From positions 620,001 to 684,000 of the forward strand of contig JAFS01000001.1 of the NCBI GenBank assembly GCA_000526255.1: 64,000 bases of DNA, read 5' to 3'. The stretch is from Verrucomicrobia bacterium LP2A (GTDB lineage: Bacteria; Verrucomicrobiota; Verrucomicrobiia; Methylacidiphilales; Methylacidiphilaceae). Made by a program: the position numbers and the translations under genes. The first letter of the stretch is position 1; the number at the start of each line of letters is the position of its first letter. Below, one piece after another: positions 8,256-18,613 of this stretch. The notes below the pieces were generated by a model. That model worked only from the letters and a program-made list of their open reading frames with translations. It made no database searches and was not told the origin of the DNA.

Positions 8256-10424
8256 ATGGCGACAACGACGTCCCCGGGCGCTTCGGCGGCCCGCAACTCT
8301 TCCCATCGACCGTACAGCTTGGAGAGGACCCGAAACATCGGAATCGCTGCTCACATCGATGCAGGGAAGACGACGCTGACCGAGCGGATTCTCTTTTACA
8401 CCGGCACGATCCATAAGATGGGAGAGGTGCACGAGGGCACCACCGTGACCGACTGGATGGAGCAGGAGCGGGAGCGGGGGATTACAATCACCTCGGCCGC
8501 GACGACCTGCTTCTGGCCTGTCCGGAAGGAGGAGGGGATCTGCAAGCTCTTCCCGGAAGAGAAGTTTCGGATCAACATCATCGACACCCCGGGACATGTC
8601 GACTTTACGGCTGAGGTCGAGCGTTCTCTCCGAGTCCTCGACGGCGTGATCGCGGTCTTTTGCGGAGTCGCCGGGGTGCAGCCGCAATCGGAGACCGTTT
8701 GGCGGCAGGCGACGCGGTACCGCGTGCCCCGGATCGCGTTCATCAATAAGATGGATCGGGTAGGGGCCAACTTCGACAATGCGGTGCACGAGATCCGGGA
8801 GAAGCTGGGGGCCAACGCGTGGCCGATCCTGCTTCCGCTGGGCAAGGAAGATCAGTTCCAAGGCCAGGTCGATGTGATCAATCGGAAGGCGGTCGTCTAC
8901 TCGGATAGCGACCGGCTGGGGTCGACCTACGAGGTCGTCGAGCTTCCGGAAGAGTGCCGGGAAGCGGCCGAGGCGGCGCGCCGGAATCTGATCGAGGCTC
9001 TTGCCGACAAGGACGAGGAGATGGCCGAAATCTTCCTCGCGGAAAAGGAGCCTACGATCGAGCAGATCAAGCAGGCGATCCGCCGCACGGTTATTGTCAA
9101 TGAATTCGTCCCGGTCATTGCGGGCTCGGCTTTCCGCAACAAGGGAGTTCAATTTCTCGTCGATGCGGTGATCGATTACTTGCCCAGCCCGGTCGACATC
9201 GAGGCCGCCAAGGGCCAACATCCGGTCAGTGGGGAGGAAGTCGTCGTCGAGCCGCACGACGGCGCTCCGTTCTGCGCTCTGGCGTTCAAGCTCTGGTCGG
9301 ACCCCTTCGTCGGCAAGCTGGTCTTCTTCCGGGTCTATGCCGGAACATTGCAAAAGGGGATGACCGTCTACAATCCCCGCACCCGTAAGCGCGAAAGAAT
9401 CAGCCGGATCGTGCAGGTGCAGGCCGACGAGCGCAAGGATATCCAAGAGGTGCACTCGGGGGACATCGCGGCGTTGGTCGGAATTCGGGACGTTGCGACC
9501 GGGGATACTCTCGTGGCCGAGGACTTCGATGTGATCCTCGAGCCACCGATCTTTCCGGAGCCTGTCATTTCGATGGCGGTCGAACCCAAGACCAAGGCGG
9601 ATCGGGAGAAGATGGGCCTGGCTCTCCAGCGCCTCATGGAGGAAGACCCGACATTCCGCGTCAGCACGAACGAGGAGACGGGCCAGACGATCATCGCCGG
9701 AATGGGCGAGCTTCACCTGGAAATCATCGGCGACCGGCTCCGCCGGGAGTTCGGAGTCGGCACGAATGCCGGCGCCCCGCAGATCGCCTACCGGGAAACG
9801 ATCACTCGTGCGGCCGAAGGTGAGGGTAAGCTGATCAAGCAGAGCGGCGGACGCGGCCAATATGGGCACGTCATCCTGGAAATTCTGCCCCTCGAACGGG
9901 GCAAAGGAAACGAGGTCACGAGCAAGGTGGTCGGAGGAAACATTCCCAAGGAATATATTCCCGCCTGCTTCAAGGGGGTCCAGGAAGCTCTCACCGCCGG
10001 CATCATTCATGGCAGCCCCGTGATTGATCTGGAGGTCCATATCCTCGACGGGAGCTACCACGAGGTCGACTCGAACGAGCTCGCCTTCAAGATGGCTGCC
10101 ATCTTCGCGATGAAGGATGCGATCAAGAAGGCGAACCCGATCCTCCTGGAACCAATCATGAAAGTCGAGGTCTCCACACCTGACGAGTATCAGGGAGACA
10201 TCCTCGCGGACCTGACGCGTCGCCGGGGAAAGATTCTTAATGTCGACACCAAGGGGAAGACCGCGAACGTGCGGGCGGAGGTGCCTCTGGCGGAAATGTT
10301 CGGGTATGTGAATGATATCCGATCCATGTCCAAGGGACGGTCTGCGTATTCGATGGAGCCTTCCCATTTCGAGCAGGTGCCGGCGCAAATCGTCGCTCAG
10401 ATTGTGGAACAGAAGCGAAAGTAG
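8256..10424 (+). CDS. fusA: Translation elongation factor G
   Basis: GTPase that drives ribosome translocation. G1 AHIDAGKT (residues 32-39), G3 DTPGHVDF (about 109) and G4 NKMD (about 163) are intact, and the EF-G-specific domain IV/V blocks (YREFGV-like [27 protein letters not shown]) follow. It has 722 residues, slightly longer than usual because of a serine/alanine-rich N-terminal extension of about 20 residues before [11 protein letters not shown]. The following gene is rpsJ; no EF-Tu gene lies between them, unlike in many bacteria. Confidence 0.98.
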   Translation: MATTTSPGASAARNSSHRPYSLERTRNIGIAAHIDAGKTTLTERILFYTGTIHKMGEVHEGTTVTDWMEQERERGITITSAATTCFWPVRKEEGICKLFPEEKFRINIIDTPGHVDFTAEVERSLRVLDGVIAVFCGVAGVQPQSETVWRQATRYRVPRIAFINKMDRVGANFDNAVHEIREKLGANAWPILLPLGKEDQFQGQVDVINRKAVVYSDSDRLGSTYEVVELPEECREAAEAARRNLIEALADKDEEMAEIFLAEKEPTIEQIKQAIRRTVIVNEFVPVIAGSAFRNKGVQFLVDAVIDYLPSPVDIEAAKGQHPVSGEEVVVEPHDGAPFCALAFKLWSDPFVGKLVFFRVYAGTLQKGMTVYNPRTRKRERISRIVQVQADERKDIQEVHSGDIAALVGIRDVATGDTLVAEDFDVILEPPIFPEPVISMAVEPKTKADREKMGLALQRLMEEDPTFRVSTNEETGQTIIAGMGELHLEIIGDRLRREFGVGTNAGAPQIAYRETITRAAEGEGKLIKQSGGRGQYGHVILEILPLERGKGNEVTSKVVGGNIPKEYIPACFKGVQEALTAGIIHGSPVIDLEVHILDGSYHEVDSNELAFKMAAIFAMKDAIKKANPILLEPIMKVEVSTPDEYQGDILADLTRRRGKILNVDTKGKTANVRAEVPLAEMFGYVNDIRSMSKGRSAYSMEPSHFEQVPAQIVAQIVEQKRK

Positions 10425-10438
10425 GAGTACGGAACGCT

Positions 10439-10747
10439 ATGGCAGCGAGCAAAATTCGCATTCGTTTGAAATCCTTTGATTACCGGCTCTTGGATCGGGC
10501 GGCCTCGGAGATCTCAGAGACGGCGCGCCGTACCGGCTCCGCAGTCGCCGGACCGATCCCCCTACCGACGAAGATCGAGCGCCTCACGGTGAACCGCTCA
10601 CCCCACGTAGATAAGAAGAGCATGGACCAGTTCGAGCTCCGGACGCACAAGCGCCTCGTCGAAATCATGGAGCCGACGGCGAAAACAGTCGACGAGCTCA
10701 AGAAGCTCAACCTCCCGGCGGGCGTGGACATCACGATCCGCATCTGA
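10439..10747 (+). CDS. rpsJ: 30S ribosomal protein S10
   Basis: Small-subunit protein, also known as NusE in transcription antitermination. [20 protein letters not shown] and [20 protein letters not shown] are the conserved blocks, and 102 residues is the normal length. It follows fusA after 14 bases. Confidence 0.98.
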   Translation: MAASKIRIRLKSFDYRLLDRAASEISETARRTGSAVAGPIPLPTKIERLTVNRSPHVDKKSMDQFELRTHKRLVEIMEPTAKTVDELKKLNLPAGVDITIRI

Positions 10748-10817
10748 TCCAGAAGGGTTTTTGGGCGCAAAAGATTGTCGACGCAAAGGGTTTTCGACGG
10801 AAAAGGAGACGACGAAG

Positions 10818-11513
10818 ATGAGTATGGGGTTGCTGGGCAGGAAGCTGGGGATGACCCAAGTGTACGACGGCGACGGGAATCTGGTTCCCGTGACCGTGGT
10901 TGGGGCAGAGCCCAACGTCGTGGTTCGCTGTCAGGAGCATTCGAACGGAAAGAAGAGCGTCCAGATGGGTTTCGAGACCGTGCGGGAGAAAAGCCTTTCG
11001 AAGCCCTTGTGCGGGCATTTTGCGAAGGCCGGAGTCGCTCCGAGGCGCTTTCTGCGGGAGTTTGCGATTGCCGACTCCGAAGAGTGGAAGCCTGGCCAGG
11101 AAGTTGGCGTCACCCTGTTTCACCCCGGGCAGCGGGTCGACGTGATCGGGGTCAGCAAGGGCAAGGGATTTCAAGGAGTCATGAAGAAGCACAACTTTTC
11201 CGGCCAAGGAGCTGCGCACGGCTCAAAGATGCATCGGCGCAATGGCGCGGTCGGTTGTCGCTCCACCCCGGGGCGCATCTTCCGAAACCAAGGCATGCCG
11301 GGCCATCTCGGCCATGCGAGGGCGACCGTCCAGGATCTGGCGGTCGTTGCCGTGCGCGAGGAGGATCGCGCTCTGCTCATTCGGGGTAGCGTTCCTGGTG
11401 CGCGCGGCGGGCTGGTGCTTGTCCGGACCGCGATCAAGGGGCAGCCGAAGCCGCAGGCAAAGCCCCAACCGAAGGGCGGAAAGTCCGCAGCCGGAAAATC
11501 GGGCAAGAAGTAG
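10818..11513 (+). CDS. rplC: 50S ribosomal protein L3
   Basis: Early-assembly 23S rRNA binding protein. LLGRKLGMTQVY opens the protein and KGKGFQGVMKKHNFSGQGAAHGS is the conserved loop that reaches towards the peptidyl transferase centre. The ATG at 10818 was chosen over an in-frame upstream ATG because AAGGAG lies nine bases before it and L3 homology starts there. The 231-residue protein ends in an unusual proline/lysine tail (QPKPQAKPQPKGGK). Confidence 0.97.
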   Translation: MSMGLLGRKLGMTQVYDGDGNLVPVTVVGAEPNVVVRCQEHSNGKKSVQMGFETVREKSLSKPLCGHFAKAGVAPRRFLREFAIADSEEWKPGQEVGVTLFHPGQRVDVIGVSKGKGFQGVMKKHNFSGQGAAHGSKMHRRNGAVGCRSTPGRIFRNQGMPGHLGHARATVQDLAVVAVREEDRALLIRGSVPGARGGLVLVRTAIKGQPKPQAKPQPKGGKSAAGKSGKK

Positions 11514-11537
11514 GAACGCGCAAGCGAGGGATCACCC

Positions 11538-12161
11538 ATGAAGCTTTTGACCGTCGAAGGGGCAGCGCAGCAGCTGAAGACGCCTCTTCTTTCGAATGGG
11601 CGAGGAAGCCAAGCGCTTCATGATGCCGTCGTCGCCTACCGGGCGAATCGACGCAGCGGGACCCGCGCGACCAAGACGAAGGCCACTGTCCGCGGCTCTG
11701 GGAAAAAGCCGTGGGCTCAGAAGGGCACCGGCCGAGCTCGGGCGGGCTATGCCTCTTCTCCGGTCTGGCGCGGAGGCGGAGTCGTCTTTGGGCCTCAGCC
11801 GAGGGATTTTTCCAAGAAGCTCCCCAAGAAGGTGAAGCGGCTCGCCTTGCGGAAGGCCTTGAGCGGACGAATCGTCGAAGGAGCTGTCCTTGTCTCGGAG
11901 ACAATCGATCTGCCGCAGCCCAAGACGAAGGAGCTGGTGCGCCGACTCGACTTCTGGGACGGGAAGGAGACCCTTCTCCTCGTCGTCGAGAGGCACGAGT
12001 CACCGGTGTGGGTTGCCGCGCGGAACCATCCGCTGGTCGCCGTCGTCACCGCCGCTGAGGTCAACGCCGAGGATCTGCTCTGGCCCGATCGGATCGTCCT
12101 GGAGGAGCCGGTGCTCCCGATCCTCGACCAGCGCTTGGCCATTGGAGGGAAACAGTCGTGA
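11538..12161 (+). CDS. rplD: 50S ribosomal protein L4
   Basis: 23S rRNA binding protein lining the exit tunnel; in E. coli it also represses the S10 operon. The loop KPWAQKGTGRARAGYASSPVWRGGG (described here only by its ends KPW and RGGG) and the GPQPRDFSKKLPKK segment identify it. 207 residues. Its stop overlaps the GTG start of rplW. Confidence 0.97.
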   Translation: MKLLTVEGAAQQLKTPLLSNGRGSQALHDAVVAYRANRRSGTRATKTKATVRGSGKKPWAQKGTGRARAGYASSPVWRGGGVVFGPQPRDFSKKLPKKVKRLALRKALSGRIVEGAVLVSETIDLPQPKTKELVRRLDFWDGKETLLLVVERHESPVWVAARNHPLVAVVTAAEVNAEDLLWPDRIVLEEPVLPILDQRLAIGGKQS

Positions 12162-12445
12162 GAGATCATCGGACGATTTTACGCCACATCTGGATGACCG
12201 AGAAGGCGACCATCCTGGGGGAGAGGGGCAACCAGTATCTGTTCGAGGTCGCCCGGGATGCGACGAAGCTCGAGATCCGGAAGGCGGTGGAGACGGCCTT
12301 CTCCAAAAAGGTCGTTGCGGTGAACACCTTGCGCTCCCCGGGCAAGATCCGCCGCGGCCGAGTGGGCAGACTAGGGAAGAGCTCGGCGCGAAAAAAGGCG
12401 ATCGTGACTCTGGCTCCGGGCGAGAAGCTCGATTTCACGGCATAA
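12158..12445 (+). CDS. rplW: 50S ribosomal protein L23
   Basis: Protein at the exit-tunnel rim that serves as docking site for trigger factor and SRP. ILRHIWMTEKAT and FEVARDATKLEIRKAVE are the family blocks; 95 residues is normal. The GTG start forms a GTGA overlap with the end of rplD and has GGAGGGA just upstream. Confidence 0.96.
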   Translation: MRDHRTILRHIWMTEKATILGERGNQYLFEVARDATKLEIRKAVETAFSKKVVAVNTLRSPGKIRRGRVGRLGKSSARKKAIVTLAPGEKLDFTA

Positions 12446-12485
12446 TTGCGGATAAGGCAACACGGTTTAGGGAGAAGAAACATCC

Positions 12486-13334
12486 ATGGGCCTAAAAGAA
12501 TTTCGTCCGCTCACGCCGACGCTGCGCTTCACGCAGCTCGACTCGTTTTCGGACATCACCAAGTCGGAGCCGGAGCATTCGCTGACGGTTCCTCTCCGGA
12601 AAAAGGGAGGCAGAAACTCCCACGGCCGAGTCACGGCGCGCCACCGCGGCGGCGGCCATAAGAGGCGGTACCGCCTCATTGACTTCCGCCGGCAGCGGCA
12701 CGGAATGAAGGCGACGGTGGAGGGAATCGAATACGACCCGAATCGGACGAGCCGGATCGCTCTTCTCCGTTACAGCGATGGGGAAAAGAGCTACATCGTC
12801 GCTCCGCTCGAGCTCAAGGTAGGCGATACGGTGATGAGCGGGCCGGAAGCTCCGGCCAAGCCCGGGAATGCCGTGCCCTTGGAGAAGATTCCGGCGGCGA
12901 CCTCCATTTACAATATCGAGCTAACCCCCGGACGGGGAGGACAGCTCGTCCGCGCTGCCGGATCGAGCGCGCGGCTCATGGGTGTTGATCAAGGGTATGC
13001 CGTCGTTCGGCTTCCTTCCGGAGAAGTGCGGCGCATCGTGGCCAGCTGCTATGCTACGATCGGCCAAGTGAGCAACGCCGACCATTTTAACGTCTCGCTC
13101 GGGAAAGCTGGACGCACTCGCTGGCTCGGATGGCGCCCGCATGTTCGCGGCGTTGCCATGAACCCGGTCGACCACCCGAACGGGGGCGGACAAGGGAAGA
13201 GCAAAGGGGGCGGAGGCAGACAGCAACTCAAGTCTCCTTGGGGCAAGCTCGCCAAGGGGAAGAAAACCCGGCGGCACAGCAAGCAGTCGAATCAATTCAT
13301 TCTCGAACGGCGCACGCGGAAGCGGAAGAAATAG
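12486..13334 (+). CDS. rplB: 50S ribosomal protein L2
   Basis: The largest conserved 50S protein, needed for subunit joining and peptidyl transfer. [22 protein letters not shown] and the C-terminal [21 protein letters not shown] region, with the functionally important histidine in VDHP, are conserved. 282 residues, typical length. Confidence 0.98.
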   Translation: MGLKEFRPLTPTLRFTQLDSFSDITKSEPEHSLTVPLRKKGGRNSHGRVTARHRGGGHKRRYRLIDFRRQRHGMKATVEGIEYDPNRTSRIALLRYSDGEKSYIVAPLELKVGDTVMSGPEAPAKPGNAVPLEKIPAATSIYNIELTPGRGGQLVRAAGSSARLMGVDQGYAVVRLPSGEVRRIVASCYATIGQVSNADHFNVSLGKAGRTRWLGWRPHVRGVAMNPVDHPNGGGQGKSKGGGGRQQLKSPWGKLAKGKKTRRHSKQSNQFILERRTRKRKK

Positions 13335-13346
13335 GGGGAGAAGTCG

Positions 13347-13628
13347 ATGGGGCGTAGCTTAAAAAAGGGGCCGTTTGTTGATGATCATCTTCTTCGGAAG
13401 GTGAGCGTCACCCTCAAAACGGCATCGAAGAAGCCGATCAAGACCTGGTCGCGCCGATCGATGATCATTCCGGACTTCGTGGGGATCACGTTCCTGGTGC
13501 ATAACGGAAAGACCTTCCAGGCCGTCTACATCACGGAAAATATGGTTGGTCACAGGCTTGGGGAATTTTCCCCCACCCGGCTCTTCAAGCGGCATGGAAC
13601 GCATACGGAGAAGGCGACGGCGAAATAG
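13347..13628 (+). CDS. rpsS: 30S ribosomal protein S19
   Basis: Head protein that contacts S13 and t[34 protein letters not shown] and [17 protein letters not shown] are diagnostic; 93 residues. It is 12 bases downstream of rplB. Confidence 0.98.
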   Translation: MGRSLKKGPFVDDHLLRKVSVTLKTASKKPIKTWSRRSMIIPDFVGITFLVHNGKTFQAVYITENMVGHRLGEFSPTRLFKRHGTHTEKATAK

Positions 13629-13660
13629 AGGGGCTCCCAATCAGCAGCGAGGACTGTATT

Positions 13661-14002
13661 ATGCAGGTTAAGGCGATCAATCGTTTCGTACGCATGTCGG
13701 CTTTCAAGCTTCGCGACGTGGCGCGGAGCATCCAAGGCATGCCCGCCGAGGAGGCGCTAGCCGTGCTCGCCCATTACCCGAAGGAGGGTGCGCGCCATAT
13801 CCGAAGGACACTCGCTTCCGCCTTGGCGAACGCGGAGAACAACCATAGCCTGCACCGGGGTGACCTTTTCGTGAAGGAAGCCTTGATTGGGGAGGCGGCG
13901 ACGATCAAGCGTTTCCAACCCAAGGCGCGGGGGAGCGCTGGTCCGATCCACAAGCGGAACAGCCACATCAGGATCGTCTTGGAACAGAAGGAAGAGAAAT
14001 AG
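13661..14002 (+). CDS. rplV: 50S ribosomal protein L22
   Basis: Tunnel-lining protein. RMSAFKLRDVARSIQG, SALANAENNH and the C-terminal KRFQPKARGSAGPIHKRNSHI hairpin region are as expected; 113 residues. Confidence 0.97.
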   Translation: MQVKAINRFVRMSAFKLRDVARSIQGMPAEEALAVLAHYPKEGARHIRRTLASALANAENNHSLHRGDLFVKEALIGEAATIKRFQPKARGSAGPIHKRNSHIRIVLEQKEEK

Positions 14003-14011
14003 GGCAAGGAT

Positions 14012-14659
14012 ATGGGTCAAAAAGTCAATCCCATCTGCTTTCGGCTGCCGGTCAACCGCCAATGGCGCTCGATCTGGTACGCCGACAAACGGTTATTCCC
14101 GGAGTATCTCGCCGAGGATTTTCAGATTCGTCGTCTCATTAAGAAGAGGCTGGCGACCGCGGCGATTGCCAAGGTGGTCATCGAACGGGCCGGCAACCGG
14201 GTGCGCGTCAACATCCACACCGGCCGGCCGGGACTCGTGATCGGACGGAAGGCGGCGGAGCTCGACAAGCTGCGCGAGGAGATCCAGCGCCTGGTGCAGA
14301 AGGGTCGCGAGGTCTTGGTCGACGTGAAGGAAGTGAAGCGGCCCGAGTTGGATGCCCAGCTCGTTGCTGAGAACATCGCCCTTCAGATCGAGCGGCGAAT
14401 TTCTCACCGGCGAGCGATGAAAAAGGCGATGCAAATGGCGAGGGAAGCTGGTGCCTTGGGCATCCGCGTCCGCTGCGCTGGGCGGCTCGGTGGCTCAGAA
14501 ATCGCGCGGGTCGAAGGCTACCGGGAAGGGAAGGTCCCTCTCCACACCCTTCGGGCCGATATCGATTATGGCTTTGCTGAAGCGCGGACGATTGCCGGAA
14601 AGATCGGCGTCAAGGTGTGGCTCTCCCGCAAGGAAGAAGTGGCCGGGGTTGGATTCTAG
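14012..14659 (+). CDS. rpsC: 30S ribosomal protein S3
   Basis: Protein at the mRNA entry channel. [20 protein letters not shown] starts the protein, the KH domain has [17 protein letters not shown], and the C-terminal S3 domain includes [12 protein letters not shown]. 215 residues, normal. The phrase ITFRL seen in many S3 proteins is ICFRL here. Confidence 0.97.
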   Translation: MGQKVNPICFRLPVNRQWRSIWYADKRLFPEYLAEDFQIRRLIKKRLATAAIAKVVIERAGNRVRVNIHTGRPGLVIGRKAAELDKLREEIQRLVQKGREVLVDVKEVKRPELDAQLVAENIALQIERRISHRRAMKKAMQMAREAGALGIRVRCAGRLGGSEIARVEGYREGKVPLHTLRADIDYGFAEARTIAGKIGVKVWLSRKEEVAGVGF

Positions 14660-14674
14660 GAGCGACGGCAGATC

Positions 14675-15100
14675 ATGGCTCTTTTACCAAAACGCGTAAA
14701 ATATCGGAAGACTCAGCGAGGTAGCCGTGCCGGCAACGCGAGCCGGGGGATCTCTCTCGCCTTCGGCGTTTACGGCCTGCAGACCTTGGAGCGTGCCTGG
14801 ATCACCAACACCCAGATCGAAGCGGCTCGCGTGGCGATTACCCGCCATGCGAAACGGAAGGGCAAGCTCTGGATACGGATTTTTCCCGATAAGCCGGTAA
14901 CATCGCGCCCCCCGGAGACCCGAATGGGTAAGGGAAAGGGGCAGCCCGAGTTTTGGGTTGCCGTGGTGCGTCCGGGAAACGTGCTCTTCGAGCTGGACGG
15001 CTTGACGGAGGAGACCGCGCGAGAGTCGTTTCGACTCGCGGCGGCCAAGCTGCCCGTGAATACCCGCTTTATCAGCAGGGAAAGGACGCTGCGAGCATGA
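14675..15100 (+). CDS. rplP: 50S ribosomal protein L16
   Basis: Large-subunit protein near the A site. [45 protein letters not shown] and the closing [12 protein letters not shown] block identify it; 141 residues. The stop overlaps the ATG of rpmC in an ATGA. Confidence 0.97.
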   Translation: MALLPKRVKYRKTQRGSRAGNASRGISLAFGVYGLQTLERAWITNTQIEAARVAITRHAKRKGKLWIRIFPDKPVTSRPPETRMGKGKGQPEFWVAVVRPGNVLFELDGLTEETARESFRLAAAKLPVNTRFISRERTLRA

Positions 15101-15348
15101 AAACGAGTCAACTCCGGGCCCTTCCGAAGGACGAGCTGATCGCCAAGGGTGCCGATGCCCGGGAGGAGATCTTCCGCCTTCGCCTGCAGCAATCGAGCGG
15201 TTCCTTGGAGAAGCCGAGTCGGCTGCCCGAATTACGAAAGCTCATCGCCCGAGTGGAAACCCTACTCCGCGAAGGGGAGCTCGGAATCGAGGCGGCGGCG
15301 AAGAAGGTTGTCGAGAAGCGGGGCGGGAAGAAGAAGGAGAAAGCGTGA
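15097..15348 (+). CDS. rpmC: 50S ribosomal protein L29
   Basis: Small helical protein at the exit tunnel. [17 protein letters not shown] and [24 protein letters not shown] are the standard helices. At 83 residues it is somewhat long because of a basic tail ([13 protein letters not shown]). Both ends overlap the neighbouring genes by four bases. Confidence 0.95.
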   Translation: MKTSQLRALPKDELIAKGADAREEIFRLRLQQSSGSLEKPSRLPELRKLIARVETLLREGELGIEAAAKKVVEKRGGKKKEKA

Positions 15349-15731
15349 AGACTCAAAGTCGCAGGAAGACGGGCGCTTCGAAGAAGAGCAAGCCCGCCGG
15401 GAAAGCCCCGGCCCCGGACGCCGCGGCGGGGCAGGCCCGCGTGGTGGTGCAGCCGGAGCCTTTGCAAAAGCAAAAGGGAAGGATGCGCACGGGACAGGTC
15501 GTCTCCGCAAAGATGGAGAAGACGATCGTCGTCAACGTGGAGCAGCGTGTGGCTCACCCGCTTTATCGGAAAATCGTCCGCAGGCACAAGAAACTGCATG
15601 CGCACGATGAGGGGAGGGTGGCTAAGGCAGGCGATTGGGTGAAAATTCAAGAGACCCGTCCGCTGAGCCATCTAAAATCTTGGCGTCTGGTGGAAATCCT
15701 GCGGGCAGCTCCGGAGGAGCAAGCGGTATGA
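15345..15731 (+). CDS. rpsQ: 30S ribosomal protein S17 with N-terminal extension
   Basis: Primary 16S rRNA binding protein. The S17 core begins near residue 46 ([20 protein letters not shown]) and ends with [18 protein letters not shown], about 83 residues and normal. Ahead of it lies a 45-residue lysine/alanine/proline-rich extension. The GTG start overlaps the rpmC stop in a GTGA and fits the pattern of the operon, so the extension is probably real; an internal ATG at the core is possible but has no spacer evidence. Confidence 0.93.
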   Translation: MKTQSRRKTGASKKSKPAGKAPAPDAAAGQARVVVQPEPLQKQKGRMRTGQVVSAKMEKTIVVNVEQRVAHPLYRKIVRRHKKLHAHDEGRVAKAGDWVKIQETRPLSHLKSWRLVEILRAAPEEQAV

Positions 15732-16093
15732 TCCAAATCCGTTCTTGGGTAGAAGTGGCAGACAATACCGGGGCGCGCCGCGCGACCATGATCGGGGTCA
15801 TCGGGCGCAAGAGCCACACCGCCCGTGTCGGCGATCTCATCACGGCGAACATCAAGGAGGCGACTCCGAACGGGACCGTGAAGAAGAGCGAAGTCGTGCG
15901 CGCGGTCGTGGTGAGAACGAAGCACCCGATCCGCCGGATGGACGGCTCTTATCTCCGATTCGACACAAACGCCGTGGTGATCGTCGACAAGGATCTGAAT
16001 CCGCGGGGGACGCGCGTCTTCGGGCCTGTAGCGCGCGAGCTACGCGATAAGAACTTTATCAAGATCGTCTCTCTCGCACCTGAGGTTGTATGA
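15728..16093 (+). CDS. rplN: 50S ribosomal protein L14
   Basis: Protein at the subunit interface. [38 protein letters not shown] and [15 protein letters not shown] are conserved; 121 residues. The start forms an ATGA overlap with rpsQ and the end another with rplX. Confidence 0.97.
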   Translation: MIQIRSWVEVADNTGARRATMIGVIGRKSHTARVGDLITANIKEATPNGTVKKSEVVRAVVVRTKHPIRRMDGSYLRFDTNAVVIVDKDLNPRGTRVFGPVARELRDKNFIKIVSLAPEVV

Positions 16094-16416
16094 AGCCATT
16101 CGGGAGTAGAAAGCCATCTGCGCCACAGAGTTCCTTTCACGTCAAGCGGGGCGATGTGATCGCCGTTCTGAGCGGAACTCAGAAGGGAAAGACCGGCAAG
16201 GTGCTCCGTGTCCTTCGCAAGCAGAATCGACTGCTGGTCGAGGGGATCAACCTGATCAAGAAGGCGACCCGTCCAAGCCAGGAGAACCCGCAAGGCGGTT
16301 TCGCGGAACGCGAGGCGCCGATCCCCCTTTCGAAGGTAATGCTCCTTGCGAAATACCAGGAGAGCGGTCGCCGCAGCGCCAAGGCGTCGTCGACCAAGGA
16401 GGACGCGCACTCATGA
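16090..16416 (+). CDS. rplX: 50S ribosomal protein L24
   Basis: Assembly initiator protein with a KOW motif ([21 protein letters not shown], beginning near residue 18). 108 residues, a normal length with a short basic tail. Coupled to both neighbours by four-base overlaps. Confidence 0.96.
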   Translation: MKPFGSRKPSAPQSSFHVKRGDVIAVLSGTQKGKTGKVLRVLRKQNRLLVEGINLIKKATRPSQENPQGGFAEREAPIPLSKVMLLAKYQESGRRSAKASSTKEDAHS

Positions 16417-16991
16417 GCGAACTGTCGGTTTTTGCCAAGGCGTATCGGGAGACGATCCTGCCGCAGATGCGGGAGGCGAGGGGCTACGCTAATGTCAACG
16501 AGGTGCCTCGTCTCGTGAAAGTCGCCATCAACTGCTGCGTCGGTTCCTCTCCGGAGCTCAAGACCGCGCTCGAGGAGGCGATCAACGATCTGGCGGCCAT
16601 CACGGGGCAGCGCCCGGTGAAGACCAAGGCCAAGAAGAGCATCTCGAACTTCAAGTTGCGCCAGGGGCAGGAGATCGGCTGCAAGGTGACGCTCCGCGGC
16701 AAGCGGATGTATGAGTTTGTCGAGCGGTTGATCTGGGCGGCCTTGCCTCGCGTCCGGGACTTTCGCGGCCTGTCGCCGCGGGGGTTCGACAAGAGGGGCA
16801 ACTATACGTTCGGAATTCAGGATCATAGCGTCTTCCCGGAAATCGAGCTTGAAAACGTGAAGCGCGCGTTCGGTCTTGATGTCACATTCGTGACGACCGC
16901 CCGCTCTGCGGAAGAAGCGCGGGATCTCCTGACCCGTATCGGGCTCCCGTTCATCGGGGCGCGACGGGAGCAGGCGGCGGTGACGGCTTAA
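16413..16991 (+). CDS. rplE: 50S ribosomal protein L5
   Basis: 5S rRNA binding protein of the central protuberance. [50 protein letters not shown] and [16 protein letters not shown] are the expected blocks. 192 residues, with a slightly extended C-terminus. Confidence 0.97.
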   Translation: MSELSVFAKAYRETILPQMREARGYANVNEVPRLVKVAINCCVGSSPELKTALEEAINDLAAITGQRPVKTKAKKSISNFKLRQGQEIGCKVTLRGKRMYEFVERLIWAALPRVRDFRGLSPRGFDKRGNYTFGIQDHSVFPEIELENVKRAFGLDVTFVTTARSAEEARDLLTRIGLPFIGARREQAAVTA

Positions 16992-17004
16992 CAAGGGAAG
17001 CGAT

Positions 17005-17190
17005 ATGGCGACAAAGGCGTGGATAGCAAAGCAGAAGCGGGCACCGAAATTCAGCACACGGCGATACAATCGCTGTCGGCTTTCGGGCCGTCGGCGCGCG
17101 TTTCTGCGTAAGTTCGGAGTGAGCCGCATCATGTTTCGGGAGCTCGCATCCTGGGGAGAGATCCCGGGAGTAACCAAGGCCAGCTGGTAG
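17005..17190 (+). CDS. rpsN: 30S ribosomal protein S14, short form that has lost zinc ligands
   Basis: At 61 residues this has the length and sequence frame of the zinc-binding S14 ([15 protein letters not shown]..., [18 protein letters not shown]). Only one of the four zinc cysteines remains: the usual CxxC...CxxC positions read C-R-L-S and V-S-R-I-M here. It is therefore a zinc-independent variant of the short type rather than the long 100-residue C-minus type. Identity as S14 is certain; the metal-free state is inferred from the missing cysteines. Confidence 0.93.
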   Translation: MATKAWIAKQKRAPKFSTRRYNRCRLSGRRRAFLRKFGVSRIMFRELASWGEIPGVTKASW

Positions 17191-17204
17191 GGGAATCGAT
17201 TGAC

Positions 17205-17591
17205 GTGCAAACAGATCCATTAGCTGATTTTTGCTCCGCGCTGCAAAACGCCAAGAGGGCGAACAAGGCGGAGGTGGTGCTACCTCATTCCCGCATCAAG
17301 GAGGCGGTCGCCCGCGTCCTCGTAGAGGAGGGATATCTGGAAAAAATCGATGTCGTGCCCATCCGTAAGGGGGTGCGGCAGCTTTACCTCACGCTGCGCG
17401 AGGCGACCCCCTTTCGCAAGACGCGCCGTATCAGCAGGCCCGGCTGTCGGTACTACGTTGGAGCCAAGGAGGTGCCGCGGATTCTGGGAGGCCTAGGCAT
17501 CTGCGTGCTTTCGACCCCCAAGGGAATTCTTGTCGGTCACCGGGCCAAGCGGGCCAACGTGGGGGGAGAGTTGCTGCTCTCGGTCGAATAG
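17205..17591 (+). CDS. rpsH: 30S ribosomal protein S8
   Basis: 16S rRNA binding protein that also represses the spc operon in E. coli. QTDPLADFCSALQNAKRANK and the closing GLGICVLSTPKGILVGHRAK block, with the STPKG motif, are diagnostic; 128 residues. The start is GTG, 14 bases after rpsN. Confidence 0.96.
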   Translation: MQTDPLADFCSALQNAKRANKAEVVLPHSRIKEAVARVLVEEGYLEKIDVVPIRKGVRQLYLTLREATPFRKTRRISRPGCRYYVGAKEVPRILGGLGICVLSTPKGILVGHRAKRANVGGELLLSVE

Positions 17592-17644
17592 GAGCGCCGC
17601 CGCAAAGGAAATGATTGCAAAGGAAGAAAGGAGACGCCCCGATC

Positions 17645-18187
17645 ATGTCACGAGTTGGAAGAAAGCCGATCCCGGTACCCGCCGGAGTTAAGGTCGCCAT
17701 CCAGGAAAGGGCGGTCGCCGTCGAGGGACCGAGGGGAAAGGCGTTGCATCAGCTGCCGGAGTGTTTGTCCGCAGCGGTCGACAGCGGCACGCTCACGGTC
17801 GAGAACCGTAGCGGAGAGCGGGAGAGCCGCGCTCTCCATGGCCTCCACCGGACCCTGCTCTTCAACGCGGTGACAGGAGTCCATACTGGTTTTCGCAAGG
17901 ATCTGGAGATCCACGGGGTAGGATTCCGCGCCGCAGTTCAAGGGAAGGATCTCACGCTGAGCCTCGGCTTCTCTCATCCGGTGGTCTATCCCATTCCCGA
18001 CGGGATCCGGATTGCGGTGAACGAGAACACCAAGTTGTCGATCGAAGGAATTGACAAATATCTGGTCGGTCAGGTGGCGGCCGAAATTCGCCGCTTCTAT
18101 CCGCCCGAGCCTTATAAGGGAAAAGGAGTCCGCTACGCGGGCGAGGCGATCCGGCGGAAAGCGGGCAAGACCGCGCAGGGCAAGTAG
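17645..18187 (+). CDS. rplF: 50S ribosomal protein L6
   Basis: Protein near the GTPase-associated region. [14 protein letters not shown] begins the protein and [15 protein letters not shown] closes it, both canonical; 180 residues. The ATG at 17645 is preceded by AGGAGAC; an in-frame upstream start would add ten unconserved residues. Confidence 0.97.
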   Translation: MSRVGRKPIPVPAGVKVAIQERAVAVEGPRGKALHQLPECLSAAVDSGTLTVENRSGERESRALHGLHRTLLFNAVTGVHTGFRKDLEIHGVGFRAAVQGKDLTLSLGFSHPVVYPIPDGIRIAVNENTKLSIEGIDKYLVGQVAAEIRRFYPPEPYKGKGVRYAGEAIRRKAGKTAQGK

Positions 18188-18218
18188 GCTAAGGGAAGAC
18201 AGGGACGGAGAAGAAGCT

Positions 18219-18572
18219 ATGCGTCTGGGACGAAGGGAGATGAGGGAAAGGCGCCACTCGCGCACGCGGCGGAAGATCGTGGGATCGGAGGCAAGACCGA
18301 GGCTCTCGGTGCACTTCAGCGGCCAGCACATCTACGCGCAGGTGATCGACGACCACGAGGGCAAGACATTGGCTTTCGTGTCAACACGGCAGAAGGCCTT
18401 TGCCGGCCTCCGCGCCAACGTCGCGGGAGCGTCGCAGATGGGAGCCCGGCTGGCCGAGGAGGCGAAGCGGAAGGGGATCCAAAAGGTCGTCTTCGATCGA
18501 GGCGGCTTCCTCTATCACGGCAAGGTCAAGGCTTTGGCGAATGCGGCCCGCGAAGCGGGATTGGAATTTTAA
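18219..18572 (+). CDS. rplR: 50S ribosomal protein L18
   Basis: 5S rRNA binding protein. [29 protein letters not shown] and the end [26 protein letters not shown] are typical; 117 residues. The open frame extends far upstream inside rplF but homology and spacing fix the ATG here. Confidence 0.96.
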   Translation: MRLGRREMRERRHSRTRRKIVGSEARPRLSVHFSGQHIYAQVIDDHEGKTLAFVSTRQKAFAGLRANVAGASQMGARLAEEAKRKGIQKVVFDRGGFLYHGKVKALANAAREAGLEF

Positions 18573-18613
18573 CGGCTCACTCGAATCAGTGGCCGGATCG
18601 GATTAGACAAAGC

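Noticed and set aside
8106-10388. Very long open frame of 760 codons antisense to fusA
   Set aside because: It covers the EF-G gene on the other strand; its product is rich in Arg, His, Asp and Leu with no family features, as expected from the complement of a GC-rich gene.
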